A stretch of 64,000 nucleotides of DNA from Schistocephalus solidus (lineage: Eukaryota; Platyhelminthes; Cestoda; Diphyllobothriidea; Diphyllobothriidae), in the NCBI GenBank assembly GCA_017591395.1, contig WEDG01002015.1, positions 1 to 64,000 on the forward strand, given 5' to 3'. Within the stretch, counting starts at the first letter, position 1. Each line of letters opens with the position of its first letter. Below are positions 49,840 through 62,546 of the stretch, one piece after another. The notes beneath the pieces were generated by a model. It was not told where the DNA came from. It did no database searches and worked only from the letters and a program-made list of their open reading frames with translations. The position numbers and the translations under genes were made by a program.

Positions 49840-50655
49840 GCGAGATCAGTTGTAAATAAGATGGCTGAGCTTAGAACAGTAGCCTTTGAGCTTGATCCGG
49901 ATGTGTTGTGCATCATGGAATCCTGGGCTCACTCTCTTATTTCCAACGCGAAGCTCGCTATAGATAATTTCAATTTGTACTGACAAGACCACGCGGAAGA
50001 ACATGGCAGTGACTGCCTTCTTTAAATTAAGTCATCCTTTGTACATTTCCCCTTTCAGATGAGCATTTGGTACTTTTCTGGAAACGAATGCTTTATTTCA
50101 GTCATCCTCCCGCACAATAAAAAAGCGGTAATTGGCTGTGTAAATAATCCTACGTTTTATTCTGGCAATGAAAGCAAGCTCTGTGAACTATTTGAAAAAG
50201 TTGCAGGTGCTCAATTTGATGTCAAAATAATTGGAGGCGATTTCAATCTGCCAGACATTGACTGGCAGGCAAATTCCTCTCCGCCAAAACGTCAGAAATT
50301 GGTAGATACTATTAACTTTTCAAACATGTCCCAACTGGTCAGTTCAGTGACTAGAAATGACAACATTTTAGATGTAGTTTTTACAAAGGATGTCTACCCT
50401 CTCTTTCTTAATTTCCATTGTGATCTATTTACAAGTGATCACGCACTAATTCACTGTTGTTTTCCCGCCTTCCTTCTTACAACGCCTGAGGTAAAATGCA
50501 AAAACCTCAACTTTGTTAATACAAACCATGAATTAATACATAATTTCGTAAACACTCTAGATTGGCATAGCATATTTTTAATCAATGTTTCAAACTTTTT
50601 CCATGAGCTCTTGCAAATCCTCACAGAAAAAAATCCAGGCTTTTATCCCGTTTAA
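49840..50655 (+). pseudogene. CR1-like APE endonuclease
   Basis: 49840-49980 holds the start (NKMAELRTVAFELDPDVLCI followed by MESW, in place of the usual TETW). After a stop, 50059-50655 contains IGGDFNLPDIDW and the TSDHALIHC motif, the Asn/Asp/His hallmarks of APE-type endonucleases. Confidence 0.75.
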
Positions 50656-51448
50656 GATTTTTAATTCAATTACAGCTTCTTCTTCTGCTCCACATTTTCT
50701 CCAAAACTGACTTAAAAAATTACGAAAGCAACTTAAAGTTCCATCTAAAAGCTCTTTGTCAGTTCACTTAAGGATTGCACAAATATTTGAATAAGCATCG
50801 AAAATTAGGCTCGCGCGAGAGAAGCATAGGGAGTCTTAGGCACTAAGTGATGCCAATTCATCCAAATCTGTTGCTCAAATCTTTCATATTCGGTTATCGG
50901 CTAAGCGTCTGAATGTAACTCCGCGTTTACTCGACTGAAACAAAAAAACTTTACAGATGATTTGGCAAAGCAGAATTGTTAAATTCGTTTTTTTCCAACC
51001 ACTTCACCACTGAAACTAGCCTCACTCCCTCAATTGCTCTGTTTTCAAATTCAAATTCACTTCTAACAACCATTAATTTCTCGCCTTCACGTATTCAAAA
51101 ACTAATAGCTACCCTAAAATATTCACATTCGGTTTGAACTGATAACATTCCAAACTCACTTATTAAGTGGTTAAGATATTTTCCACCTTTACTAAGCAAA
51201 TGATTCTCAGTATTTCTCAAAAATGGTTTCTTCCCCGATTATTGGAAAACTTTTATTTTAATACCAGTTTTTAAAACTGGTTCCCGATCTGACATTCATA
51301 ACTATCGCGTTGTTCATAAAACGCCCTCTCTTGCTTAACTCTTAGAAAAATTCATTTCAAAACAAATCACGGATTTTCGCATAAGTACTTATATTATCAT
51401 CTTTTCCCAACACGGCTGTTTACGGACCGCTCTTGTAAAACCTGTCAC

Positions 51449-51886
51449 ATGTATTTTCTAAATCTACTAACATCTCTTCGTAATGATCATCTATCTGTAG
51501 TAGTTATCTATTTTGATCTTAGTAATGCATTCGATAAAGTGCCTCATAGACGACTTCTAGCTAAACTAGGAGCTATAGGATTTCGTAGTCCACTTACTGA
51601 CTTTATTATATCATACCTGCATGATCGAAAACAAAAAGTTTTAGTGGGGTCCTCATATTCAAGTGCTACCTCGATTGTGAGTGGTATCCTTCAAGGTACC
51701 GTATTAGGTCCTTTGTTGTTCTTACTTTACACAAATGATATTTCATCTATGTTTTTACATTCTCAGTCTTATATTTATGCTTATGACCTCAAATCTATGT
51801 ATTCCTTCTCTATCTCTACGACTGAACGATACCTAGAACAAATTCCTCCGGACTTAGACGCTCTTTCGGCGTTGACCTCCACATAG
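51449..51886 (+). pseudogene. CR1-like reverse transcriptase core
   Basis: 145-residue frame with FDLSNAFDKVPHRRLLAKL, SGILQGTVLGPLLFLLYTND and a YAYDLK motif in place of the catalytic YADD, so one catalytic Asp is lost. The C-terminal FFASRYRFLWNNLP segment follows at 52450-52500. Confidence 0.8.
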
Positions 51887-54800
51887 CTAATGGAGTTCTC
51901 ACCTTCTAAGTGTCACTAGATGAGTTTTGGGCCTGTAAGGCTGCCGCAATCTGTTATTATTAAAGGTTGCCCTATGATTGAATGTTCCTCCATAAAGGAT
52001 TAGATCTTTCGGTTCATGCCGATACAGTTACAGCCAAAGCTGCTCAGATTTGCGGCCTTATTTCTTATCATTTCTACCATTTTGCAATTAAATTAAGACT
52101 TTATCCTATGTTTGTGCTTCCCGTTCTTGAATTTTGCTGTCCTTTCTTCGGTTTAATGAACGAATCTAGCCGTTCAAAAATTGAAAATGTCCACAGAAAT
52201 TTCATAAAAAACTCATGTTTCTGACTCTTTCAACTACTTCCTACTCAACAAGTTGCCAGCTAACGAAGCTAAAATTTCTTTGGGTCAGGAAACTTGAAGC
52301 AGACTTTTGTCTACTTTTCCGACTAAATAATAGCTTAACACTCTCCAAACTTTCTGTCATTACCCCCTTTAGTCTTCATTATAACCTAAGAACTTCTGTA
52401 CTATTTATATCTCCCCCTGCATCCTCCACATATAAACGCTCTCTATTCTTTGCTTCTAGGTATAGGTTTCTTTGGAATAATTTGCCACTTGAAATTGGGT
52501 CGTACACATGTCTTCTGCATTCAAGTGAAGACTGCACATTTATCTTACACTGATTCTATTCACCTTTTATTTTATTCCTCTTTTCCCAGTAGCTTTCCCC
52601 ATGACTCGGAGAAAGGACCATCGGGAATTTAAGTGAACCTCTTGAAACTATATTTTCGCTACCTCGAGTCACCCATAAACTATGATGTCTCCTTATATCA
52701 CCAGTCATCCAAACGAGGACGTAATTCGCACGTACACATTCGGTGGTCCACAGTCTAAAATGCAGCCGTTTCGTTGGATACTAACCATCATCAGAATCCA
52801 ATTCTGGATCCTAAGATGCTGAAGCCTCAAGTTCATTGACGTATTTTCGTGAGATTTTGTTTCATACACCTAAATGATTAAGAACGAACCATCTTGACGT
52901 TTCATTATCTCATTCTGAAATGCTACTGCAGTATTACCCTACAATACAACCTGACCTTCAATTTCCTTGACTGTTTTTTCTCCTACCTTCTATTCGAAAA
53001 TAAAGGCCTATTAAACTCTGTCTCCATTATTAGGGTAGGAGTTTTTTCACTGCCTATTTTTCTAGTTCCCTTTTTGATGTCAAAACATCGCTAACTGCTC
53101 ACCTAGCAGGTCAAGTTCTGGCTACATTATTAAGTATTTGTACGTTTTATCTGCACACATTGTCATCACTTTATTTCGTTACTAATGTGTCCTTTAGACA
53201 ATGCCTTGCCGGTGCTTACCAAATATGAATTCTTAATAAAAATTCTAAATTCTAAATATACGCATGTTCCCGTGGAGTACTGACTCAACCCACTTCGTTT
53301 TAGACGTTCATCAAACACAGACAATCATATTCAAAAATCACGCATGCTCTCGGTACCGCTGTGTCTCACGAACCGGAAGGAGCTTGTAATTTTAGTAATA
53401 ATAACAGGCCGATATATGCATGATGTAATCATTTTCTACAGAAAAATGAAAGCATTCGTGGACATAACATATTAAACTTGTGCAATATTTGGATGGAATT
53501 CCATCGTTCTGCAGCACGTTACGACGCGCAAACACGTCATTCGAAACTTATTTAATGTGACTCATACCATTCGGATGGCTTAAACGTAACTTTTTTCCCA
53601 TGAATTTGTTCGCCATGCCAGCCCGAATACCTGAAGTTTTTCTTCTGTCTTCTCATTTGCGGAGTGTCAATAGTCATGTTTTCATCTGCTTGCTATCGCG
53701 CCTCTTATATAATGCTTTATAGATTTCTTCAACACACCACAGGTCATAATAAAATATTTATTCTAGAGATTTTTGAACAAAGTAAATTTTGTTTCATTGT
53801 TTTCTTGAGCCAACAAAAAGTGCAGATATGAAAATTTATCCAAGATTTTGAAGAGCAGTCTTGTCTATCATTGTGGTCGCTTGAACCTACTTTGGAACCT
53901 TTGCACTGACTTCCAAAGCCTGTCATGTTCCTCTATAAAGGCATTGCACATTGCGAAATTTTAATAGTAACATCAATTTTAAAGGTGGATGACCTTGGTG
54001 GCAAGGTGTTTTAGTGGACTGCAAACACCCTGAGCCTTTAATCCTTCCATTGCTTTTCGAATCCATTTTTATGGTTTTAACTGAGTCTACATTTAAACTG
54101 CTCGTTTGAAGTAATTTTTGTGCATTTTTTACCTTCCACCTCAGCATTGATATCAGAATTTTCAAAAAGTAACGTCTTTTTAATCATTTAAAACATTTTT
54201 TCAACATATAGAATACGATAAATTTATCGTATCGTTCAACAAATATTAATATTTGTTGAACTCATTCTCAGTACTTTTACAAAATGGTTCAGACTCTTGG
54301 TATTCTGAACGCAAAACTATTCCATGCTTATTCTTTCTACATTTTACAATAAATTAATCATTGGAAGAAATCTAATTTTGTTTTGTGGCAACGAGATATA
54401 TATTTCGTCTTATAAGACGAGTTATTAATACGATGTAACTTAAATATGGAAATGGACAACAGCCAAAATAGTTAGCCAATTCAATAAACCGTGCTGCATG
54501 TTTATCATCACGTTATTTTATAATGGAACTGTTCACACTTCAGAAATCTGAAGACTGCGTTCGGTTTCAGTACTCTGATACGGCCCGATACACTACGTGA
54601 TGCGCGCTGTCTCGTAATATTGTGCAAGGGTAGAAGTATAACTTCCGTTTCGACGCATAACTTTAGTTTTCAGTATTCTTTACTAAATGCTTCTTAACGG
54701 TGCTGCTGATATAGATATTTTCACACGTTGAATTTTGAATTAAAAATACTAAATAGTATTTTTATTAGAAGTGCAGATCTCACACCGAAACTTGTTGAAC

Positions 54801-55369
54801 TCTAAGAAATTTATTTTAAAATTTCCTCACTGCATTCATGCGAACACTACGTACACTGGTAAAGTTGTTGACTTCCCTAGTCTGGATCCCGGGAGTTCGT
54901 AGTCTACCGTTCAGTATTTAACTTTTTTACTTTAAACTATTTGGAGTTGCTGGTCAGTGAACCTGACCCTGAACCCATCACTTTTCTTCTATTGGCGTTA
55001 AGGATTTTTTGGTGACGCTATCCCTGCAAAACTTAGTACTGAGTCAAAAAGATTTCAAAATTCAGAAAATGAAACCAACAGGATTTGCCACTCCAAGGAC
55101 TCTCCAGTATTCAAACGTAGGTAAAACTCTGTCAAGCTGTCTATTTTGGCATGCCTCAAACTCAGTAAAAACTGTTATTTTTCAAATGATAGAAGGGAAT
55201 GTGAGAGTCACTGATTCTTGTTTTAAAGAAAAACGCCCGATCTTTGCATAAAAAAGCGCTTTAGCCCGAGTTTTCGGAGTCTTGCATGAGGCCATCATCC
55301 GCATTTATGAGAATGCTACAGCAGATGGACGGTTTTGTTGTCAAATAAATAGGAAATAATTGATGGCAT

Positions 55370-55630
55370 CCGTCAATGGCTGGGAACTGGGCTGCGCCTC
55401 TTGGCCTGCCGAGCGTAGCGCGTTATAGTTTGGGGTATATCAACGTGTCCTTTGACGGATTTGATGTCAGACACTCAGTCCTCCAACAATTTCCGTCCCC
55501 TCTTTTTGCCGGCTCGCGCCATTATCCGCGTGCTCGCAAATTTTAATTCGATACCTTCTCCTTATGTGTGAGTAGCGACTCGAGGTAATGGTTCGCCTCT
55601 CCAAACGGCCCATTTGTGCTCCATTGTCTG
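55370..55630 (-). pseudogene. Penelope-like C-terminal relic, unit C
   Basis: Minus-strand counterpart of 31209-31460, starting MEHKWAVWRGEPLP, with two in-frame stops. Confidence 0.45.
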
Positions 55631-56151
55631 TGAACTGAGTCGTTATTTGGTCTTGCCGAGGAGAGTCGCAATATGCGTACGTTTTTATTCCACCTTAGTT
55701 TCCAGTCGTATTGGCTTTTACATTCTCCACAATTAGAACTGTCTCCTGGACATACTAATAGAAATTATTCCGTATATTATTGCGTGACTGGTTAATTTTA
55801 TTATATTGTGAGCTGACCACGTAAATACTCGCTTGTTTGCATTGGCTTATCTTAGAATACCAAAAAGGTTTTAAGCTCCTATTTGCACATCTAGAATTGG
55901 TGCGAAGGGGTGCCGAAATTTGGCATAATTTTCGACAGCTTCCGAGGCAAGGAAGTAAGATTGAATGCTATGTTTCCTGTTTCTTGCGAAGATGGTCTTT
56001 ATAAATGTGATCTTGCTCTCACGAATTGACCCTTTTGGCTCTATCTTCACCATCGTGCCTATTTGTTTGAATTAGTACGTCCCTTGAGAAGTAGAATATA
56101 TCTTCACTTTGTCCCGTATAATTCGACGTTATTCTTATTAGTTTCATTGCA

Positions 56152-56851
56152 ATGACGTGCAGCCCGAACGTGAAAGGGTATAGTGGACAACGTCCCTTTG
56201 CTGCTTCCACCTCGTCCATGACCGACGCAGTTACAATTTCAACAGGCGATGTCGACACTATTGTTGACGCTTGCAATAGTCTCCTCAAGCCCTATGGCTT
56301 TGAGGTGCATCCTTTCCTTGTTGGCTGGTACAACGAACTCTGTTCGTCGCGTCTGCAGTTATCCGGATGCCCCCCAGACCAATTGGCTCTCTGCATTATC
56401 AGCACGCCAGAAATGTTTGAGCGCAGCTTTTTGCCGCATATTATCGAGTGTCTCTCTTGTGCACCAAATTTGACAGCTTCATACGAGCAGTTTGATTGGC
56501 CAAAACAGTTTTCACCCCAGGATCACCTCGACCGTTCCGTCTACCTGCGTATCACACATGCAGTGCGCGTTTTTTCCGATCGCCTCGATGAATGTCACCA
56601 CTTGCAGGGCATTATAGAACAGATAAAAGAATGTTTTGGTTGCCGGATTATGCTCTTAGACCCGTAACAAGGATGCCACTGATACATGTCAACACTGCGG
56701 GACACGCTGCCTTTTTGCCTACTTCCACAGTCCAAGTGAGGCTGCGGAACTTAGGGTCAAGGAATCAAGCGAAGTTGCTGCTCTTGGAATGGACACGCCT
56801 CAGCGGCTTCTTGGCTGTTCATCCGTATTATGGTGGCTGGTTCGGCTTCCG
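56152..56851 (+). pseudogene. MMACHC: MMACHC exon 1 pseudogene, unit C
   Basis: The first 160 residues are nearly the same as the functional copy (GFEVHPFLVGWYNEL and CIISTPEMFERSFLP intact). Three indels then break it: loss of one T at about 56634-56637, one base at about 56710-56718, and five bases at about 56818-56823. The last part (HPYYGGWFGFR) and the donor TTCCG|GTGAGT survive. The start is MTCSPN and an in-frame stop lies just upstream, which is the evidence for choosing the equivalent ATG in unit A. No exon 2 is seen before the window ends. Confidence 0.88.
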
Positions 56852-58726
56852 GTGAGTCTGCCTCCTCTATCCGTTTTAGTCGATAAAAATGTTCTACGGC
56901 TTTTCTTGGTTAACATCATGCGTCCGCCGTTAAGTGCACAGGTAAGCGGCAGGTCTCCGTGTTATCTGTAGAAGCTGACATTTTGGAATAAGATACGGGA
57001 ACGGTAAACTCCCGTTATACTTGTAGCCTTGCGCTAAACAGCATGGAGATTAATTTGAGGTTAGTGATTAGTGCTATGGCTACGTTTATTGGTGGGATTA
57101 AGATAAAGGTTAAAGATATGGTTTCATTTAATGATTAAAATTATGTTTAGAGTTATGGTTAGGACAGGGGCATATTTACCCTTCCAGAAATTCATCGCAA
57201 GGTTACCTATCTTATCGGGAGTCCTTATTCCAGTGTCTTACTTCTTCGTGGCTGTAAACCTCCAAAATATACCGTCATTCCCACTGTGACTTTGTTAAGT
57301 GCTGTTTCTAGGAGTCTTAATCATGCTTACTATTTTAAGCTAAGCAACGTAAAACTCCTTTGTCGATTAACAATCGTTTTTTTATTTTGATAAGTGTAAG
57401 TGATAAGTGTAAGCATGCTCTTCCGATGAATGAGGAGCATTGCACCTGTGAACAATCTTTCTCACTCTTCTAACGAGATCTTTTGCAAGTGGATCTTTTA
57501 GAAACAAACCGGAACTGTTTTGTGTCTTCGGTAGTATGTAGACGCTTACTGTTTTATTTAATTATGGAAAATTTCTGTAGCCTACCTAAGAATATATATG
57601 ACTAGTCAATCCACATGAGCCGCGGTCTTTTTAAACGCCGAACGAAGGGAATTTCTACGTGCATCATGGGATAAAGCTTGCTTGTTTCTGTAGAGCAAGA
57701 TTTTTACTACGTAAGTTTGAGGGGTTCCTTGCGCTTGCAGCTCTCAGGATGCCCTCGATGTTAAATCTAACATTATACTGTGTAATGAGGGTTGAAAGTG
57801 TTGATAAGTTGTGAAATAAGGCATCGTGCTGGAAGTCATAGTCGTCGCTCAGCTGGCTCCTGGGATTCACCACAATACCCTCCAGCATTTACCCTTTGAA
57901 TTCATCTGTGTTGCTGCTCATCCATTTCCACCTCCCTTTTCTTAATGTCGTTATCGTCTTGGCTTCAGTTATGCGCTTCTTTCGCTCAGATCAGTAAGGT
58001 GGTCGATGCGTTAAAGTTTTTAGACATGCAGGAGCATAAATGGGCGTTAGGTTGATCTGTCTCTAAAGCTTTTTGTCGCTTTTATCTACTGCACTAACCA
58101 ACATGAGCGTTTGAACGTGATAATTCGGATCGAAAAAAGCCCGCACAGACTTTTAGGACTGAGAATCCTTACATTGCTAACTCATCAGTGTTAGTTTACC
58201 GAAGCACACAGAATTTTGGAACGCTTACATGCGTGCCAATCCGTTATCAAGAGGCCGTCTGAGAGCAGAAAATTGAGAGGTAGAGAGAAAGGAACTCTTG
58301 TTTTCTTTTTAACTGCAGCCAATCACATCCCGATCGTGAGTTCAGACGACTTGAGACTTGAATCCAGATTCCATTAGTTAATCCGCTTGATGCTTCAAGG
58401 ATTAAGGCACGGGCTTTTCTCCTGCTAGTAACAATCGGCAGTATCCATTTTCACATGCGGATTCACTTGCACGGATTAGTGTTTTCGATGTCTCCTTTAT
58501 TCTCCTTTCACTCGTGTCCAGTAGCGCATGTCCTGCAACCTTCGCTTTTTAACCCTAAAAGTTCACTTTTGGGTCCTGTTGACTTCAGATTTTTTTAGCC
58601 CAGTTCAAGTACCGTTTCTGCCATCCTATGTATTGCCGCTAAACCGTAGTATGTTTGTTGTCTCTCGCTGAATTCCAGGGGTCGGTATGACTTAGTAAGT
58701 GGTATTGGATGACGAAATGTCAACTA

Positions 58727-58750
58727 TCTCTCTCTCTCTCTCTCTCTCTC
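58727..58750 (+). repeat. (TC)12 microsatellite
   Basis: Twelve perfect TC units in unit C intron-like sequence. It follows an ATG in an open frame and generates the artificial SLSLSLS run there. Confidence 0.9.
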
Positions 58751-58849
58751 GTTTCTTACCAACAGACGTCCCAGTATCAACTGAGACGTTGAAAAAAGCA
58801 GCAGAGGCTCTGAGATGTTTTACTCAGAAACTGGACTGGCGCCTGATAG

Positions 58850-58927
58850 TTGCTTCTGGGCGGCCTGCAGCCCCAACTGCGAATGGTATGAGAAGGCGGC
58901 TAACGGTGTGCCCCGTGACTTCTTCAC
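58850..58927 (+). other. Candidate 78-nt cassette exon, unit C
   Basis: Counterpart of 34968-35045 with the same borders (CTGATAG and AC|GTAAGG) and phase. The peptide contains CFWAACSPNCEWYEKA. One of the few differences from B is synonymous (GAA/GAG) and three others change residues, so evidence for selection is weak. Confidence 0.25.
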
Positions 58928-61204
58928 GTAAGGAAGTGCTCGCCAAAATTTATGACTGGCGCAGTTTTGTCTCTTACCTCGTATTCGGATGTGAAATCGA
59001 TCTTTACTCCGCTTGGTTTAACGGCACGCCCTACCTCAGCGAGGTTTCGGCGTAGGTGCTTTTTTGAATCAGAAAACTTACCACAAAGACAAACCCGGTA
59101 ATACTGCCAGTCTCTCAAAGATAGAAACGTCACTGTAATGGATACATTAAAATTTAATTTGGTGTCTGTATTTATAAAGTTTCATATAGAAAGTGAGCTT
59201 CCTTACCAGACTCCTAACTAAGTCCTTTTTTCCTATCCCTTCAGAAGGGCCAAGAGTTTGTTTGTTGATGGATAGCAATCCTACCCTTGGTACCATCCAC
59301 TGAGGTCATGCTATTACCTACACTCCTTAGACAGTCTTTTATCGTTGCTGAGGAGGTTGCATTTTTTTGCTGGACTCCGGGTCTCGGGGTTGGGATTTCC
59401 CGCAGATCAGAAGTGGCCATCGCGTAAAGTAGATTCCCTATCTCGTGAAACTTCAACCGGAATTTTGAAATGTTATATTGATTAGCATGCGGCCTAATCA
59501 CAAGATAATTCAATCACGTCAGGGTGCCGGTCTTTGAGTTAGCTGTTTATTTCACAAGAAGCATTAATAAACGGAATCGATATGATTCCTTTTATTTGGA
59601 AATTTTAGCATCATAAAACTCATAATTCCAAACCTTTATAGCAAAAGCTATTTTTTCTTGGCATGAAAATTTAAAAATGTTATTTTTTGCTAAATGAATA
59701 CTAGAACGGCTGGTTTAGTGCATGCTTTATATCAAATATATTTTTATGTACAAGGCAATCGAAATCATGAGCAAAGCATAAAACTTAAGTAGTCAAACGA
59801 GTACAAGAAGGAATATTTTCGTGTATGTTTTTTATAAAATATATTTGAATTTATAGCGACACCAAAAATCAATTAGAAAAATGCAGGTTATTAAAGTAGC
59901 CATTTTACAGTAAACGTTTTTTGCAGGCTATCAGCAGGAAGCTCTTGGGATCAAGCTGTTTAACAGTCCCTATGAAAACACTACTTAGGTAATTTTTCGA
60001 ATCGAAAGCACCTCTCAGAATTTCAGTTGGCCTTTCAGGAGATATAGAATCTACTGTAATCTACAAATTGCTAAAACTGAAAGACACCATCACACTGGCT
60101 TTAACCACTAAGTTTCAATACAACAAATTCGTTTGCTTTCATCAAAGAAAACGTTTCATTGTCATGCAGAGTTTCATGCTGAAAGGACTACGTAAGAGAA
60201 ATAAATGGTTTATTGTGATTGCGAAAAGTCCAAAAGGCTTCAGCGGTATGGAGAATTGGCCTTACTCTTTACGTCCTAGCCCACCTAACAAAGTGAGGCC
60301 ACACCTTCAAGTTTGACAAGGACGAAATCTGGGCCTTAATCACACGAGTTCGACCCTCTTTATCCGACACGGTCCACCATGTGCATCACTGCGAGTAACG
60401 CAGGGACGGGAAAATGCGCATTAGTGGACTGCGAGTGGACTTGCGCTGCATCTACGGCAATCTCTCCCCTCACCACCAGAGCCAGATGTCACGACGGAGT
60501 CAAGAAGATCAGAGGCAGGAAAGAGCGCAGGCGGCCACCGCGGTCGGAGCCGCCTCTAAGCGTGACCCCGCACCCAGCTCGGATCCCACGGAGTGGGCGT
60601 TCCATAAAGGCCACAGTAGGAAAGAATCATTGCAGCCTCACACTCAGTCCGCCAGTCAGCCACTCCACACAAAATCACGCATTGGGCTGACCCCAGGGTT
60701 CGAGATATCCTGTCAGTTGGCAACCTTACAAACCACGGCATGTAGCACACCTTGATAGTTTAAAGCAAATCAGATTGTTTATAGTGAGGAAAATGCGCTG
60801 ATCTGTTGACCTCACTCTCTCCCCCACCCCCACCATCAGACCACCATCCGTGCCAGTCAGTTGTCTGATGTGGGAGTGGGCGCATTGGCTAACGGGTCGG
60901 CGTACCCATCTTAGCGCGCCACAGCACGACCTGGCCCCCATAACGCGCACACCAGGATTCACTAAATCAGAGGATATGGAGGAGCCATCGCCGTCTGACT
61001 CCCAGTCCACTGGTCAGTCACTCAACACACAGAGCACATACACTGGGTCGACGGCATGAAATGGTGCAAGCATCAGCTTGGCAGCCTTCCAAGCCATGAT
61101 TTCTGGGAAACCGTGATTTTATCAGGTACATTATGATGATGTGATGGTATTGTCTAGGTTTTAGTGTAGATGGTGTGCGCTGATGTGGCTGAGCCTCCGG
61201 TGGT

Positions 61205-61753
61205 TTACCGCAGGTTGTCGTGGAGGCGCATGTGTCCTAGTAGGCCCATGCGGTGTGTATATGTGCGGGAGCAGTGAGGGCAGTGAAGGCGGGCACGTCG
61301 ACTGTATGTCGGAGCCCCAGGCACTGGTTCACCAGCCTCCGTGCGATGGATTCGCAGGTGACCGACCAGGCCGATGCGTGAGTTGAATTTGCGGGCGCAG
61401 TGTGGGCAGGAGAACTCGATAGGGGCTGTGGGGAGGTCATTCATGGTAGTGGGGGTGACAGTGGCGGTAAGAATGACAGGAGCGGAGGGTGTGCATGGTG
61501 TATCGGTGTTGTCGGCATTGCGGTGAATTCCGCTGTCAAGGATGCGCATGTGACCGAATAGGCCCATGCGATGAGTGAATGCGCGAGGAAAGTGAATGCA
61601 GTGGAGGCGGCGAGCTTTGCTGTGTTTTGGTGCTCCAGGCACTGGTTCACCAGTCTTTGTACGATGGATTCGCAAGTGACCGATCAGGCCGATGCGTGAG
61701 GTGAATCTACGGTCGCATTGAGGACAGTTTAGGAGAGAGATAGTCCCCATCAC
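61205..61753 (-). pseudogene. Zinc fingers 2-5 of LINE copy 5
   Basis: 182-residue frame with four C2H2 fingers: CPQCDRRFTSRIGLIGHLRI, HCIHFPRAFTHRMGLFGHMR (second Cys lost), CPHCARKFNSRIGLVGHLRI and CPHCSRTYTHRMGLLGHMRL, ending HDNLR and stop. Fingers 2-3 and 4-5 are duplicate pairs, each joined by a HRT.TGEPVPGAP linker. Confidence 0.88.
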
Positions 61754-61819
61754 TGATGGTGTTACTGAAGGCGAAGGCGATGGTGGGAGTAATAGGCTAT
61801 GAGTTTTGGGATGTTGCCT

Positions 61820-62497
61820 CTATGATGGTGGGAGTAATGGAATTGATGCCAGGAGTGAGGGTGAGGGAGTCCGAAGGAGGGTTGGCAGAATTTGACGTAG
61901 CAGTTGGAATTGTCGGATTGTTGGTGCATGGCGTCCTACCAGGCCGATTCGCGCGCGGAAGATGCGCTGGCAGCGCGGGCATGTTGGCAGGGCCTGGGCA
62001 TTGGCGGTGTTGGTCCGGGGCGCTGGTGACTTTCGTGCCGCTCTTTTGGCCTTGGCGGTGGGGATCCGGTTGGCCTCATAGATTGCTGAACCAGTCTCTA
62101 CGGATCTTCTCCATGCCAGTCTATCCTGGGCGAGGTCCTCTGAGGTCGCCGGGTTGATTTGCAGTTGCTTCAGTGATTTCTTCAAAGTGTCCTTGTAGCG
62201 TCGTTTTTGACCTCCCTGTCGGCGAAGACCCGTAGCGACATCGCCGTAGAAAAGTCGTTTGGATAGACGTTCGTCGTCCATTCCTACCAGGTGGCCGCTC
62301 CATCGCAGTTTCACTTGCCTCAGCATGGCATGGATGCTGAGGATTCCGGTCCGTTCCAGGAATTCCGTGTCCGGGATCCTTTCTTGCCATCTCAGCTTCA
62401 GTATTCTGCGGAGGCAGCTGAGATGAAAGTGATTCAGCTTCCTTGCTTGGTTCGAGTAGACGGTCCAGGTCTCCGTTCCGTAAAGGAGTGTCGTCAA
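61820..62497 (-). pseudogene. RT C-terminal region plus zinc finger 1, LINE copy 5
   Basis: 225-residue frame beginning [20 protein letters not shown], then [20 protein letters not shown], a basic stretch, and finger 1 [16 protein letters not shown] before a frameshift. It directly shows the RT-associated region and the zinc finger in one reading frame. Confidence 0.85.
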
Positions 62498-62546
62498 TAC
62501 AACAGCCTTTTACATCTTCAGTTCAGGTGAACATCTTCAGTTCTGT

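Larger units (their letters stand above)
48786..53262 (+). mobile_element. CR1-like LINE, degenerate
   Basis: Plus-strand non-LTR retrotransposon with a low-complexity ORF1-like Ser/Lys/Pro region (49260-49480), an APE-type endonuclease (about 49800-50655), RT (about 51230-51900) and C-terminal region (51980-52550). It ends with two copies of ATTCTAAA at about 53240-53256, reminiscent of the short 3' repeats of CR1 elements. Numerous stops and frameshifts show it is dead. Absent from units A and B, so inserted after duplication or lost from the others. Confidence 0.75.
45660..60840 (+). repeat. Segmental duplication unit C (contains broken MMACHC exon 1)
   Basis: Paralogous to unit A over its length, interrupted by private insertions at 46430-48260 (unassigned DNA plus a CR1-like end) and 48540-53262 (LINE 3' end plus a CR1-like LINE). 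Its right end merges into the 3' UTR of the zinc-finger LINE at 60345-64000. Confidence 0.85.

Noticed and set aside
58699..59055. 118-residue gene starting before the TC repeat in unit C
   Set aside because: The start depends on the microsatellite frame, and the unit B counterpart has a stop within the DWRS...LYSAWFNGTP segment. Only the short sub-region 58850-58927 keeps possible splice borders.
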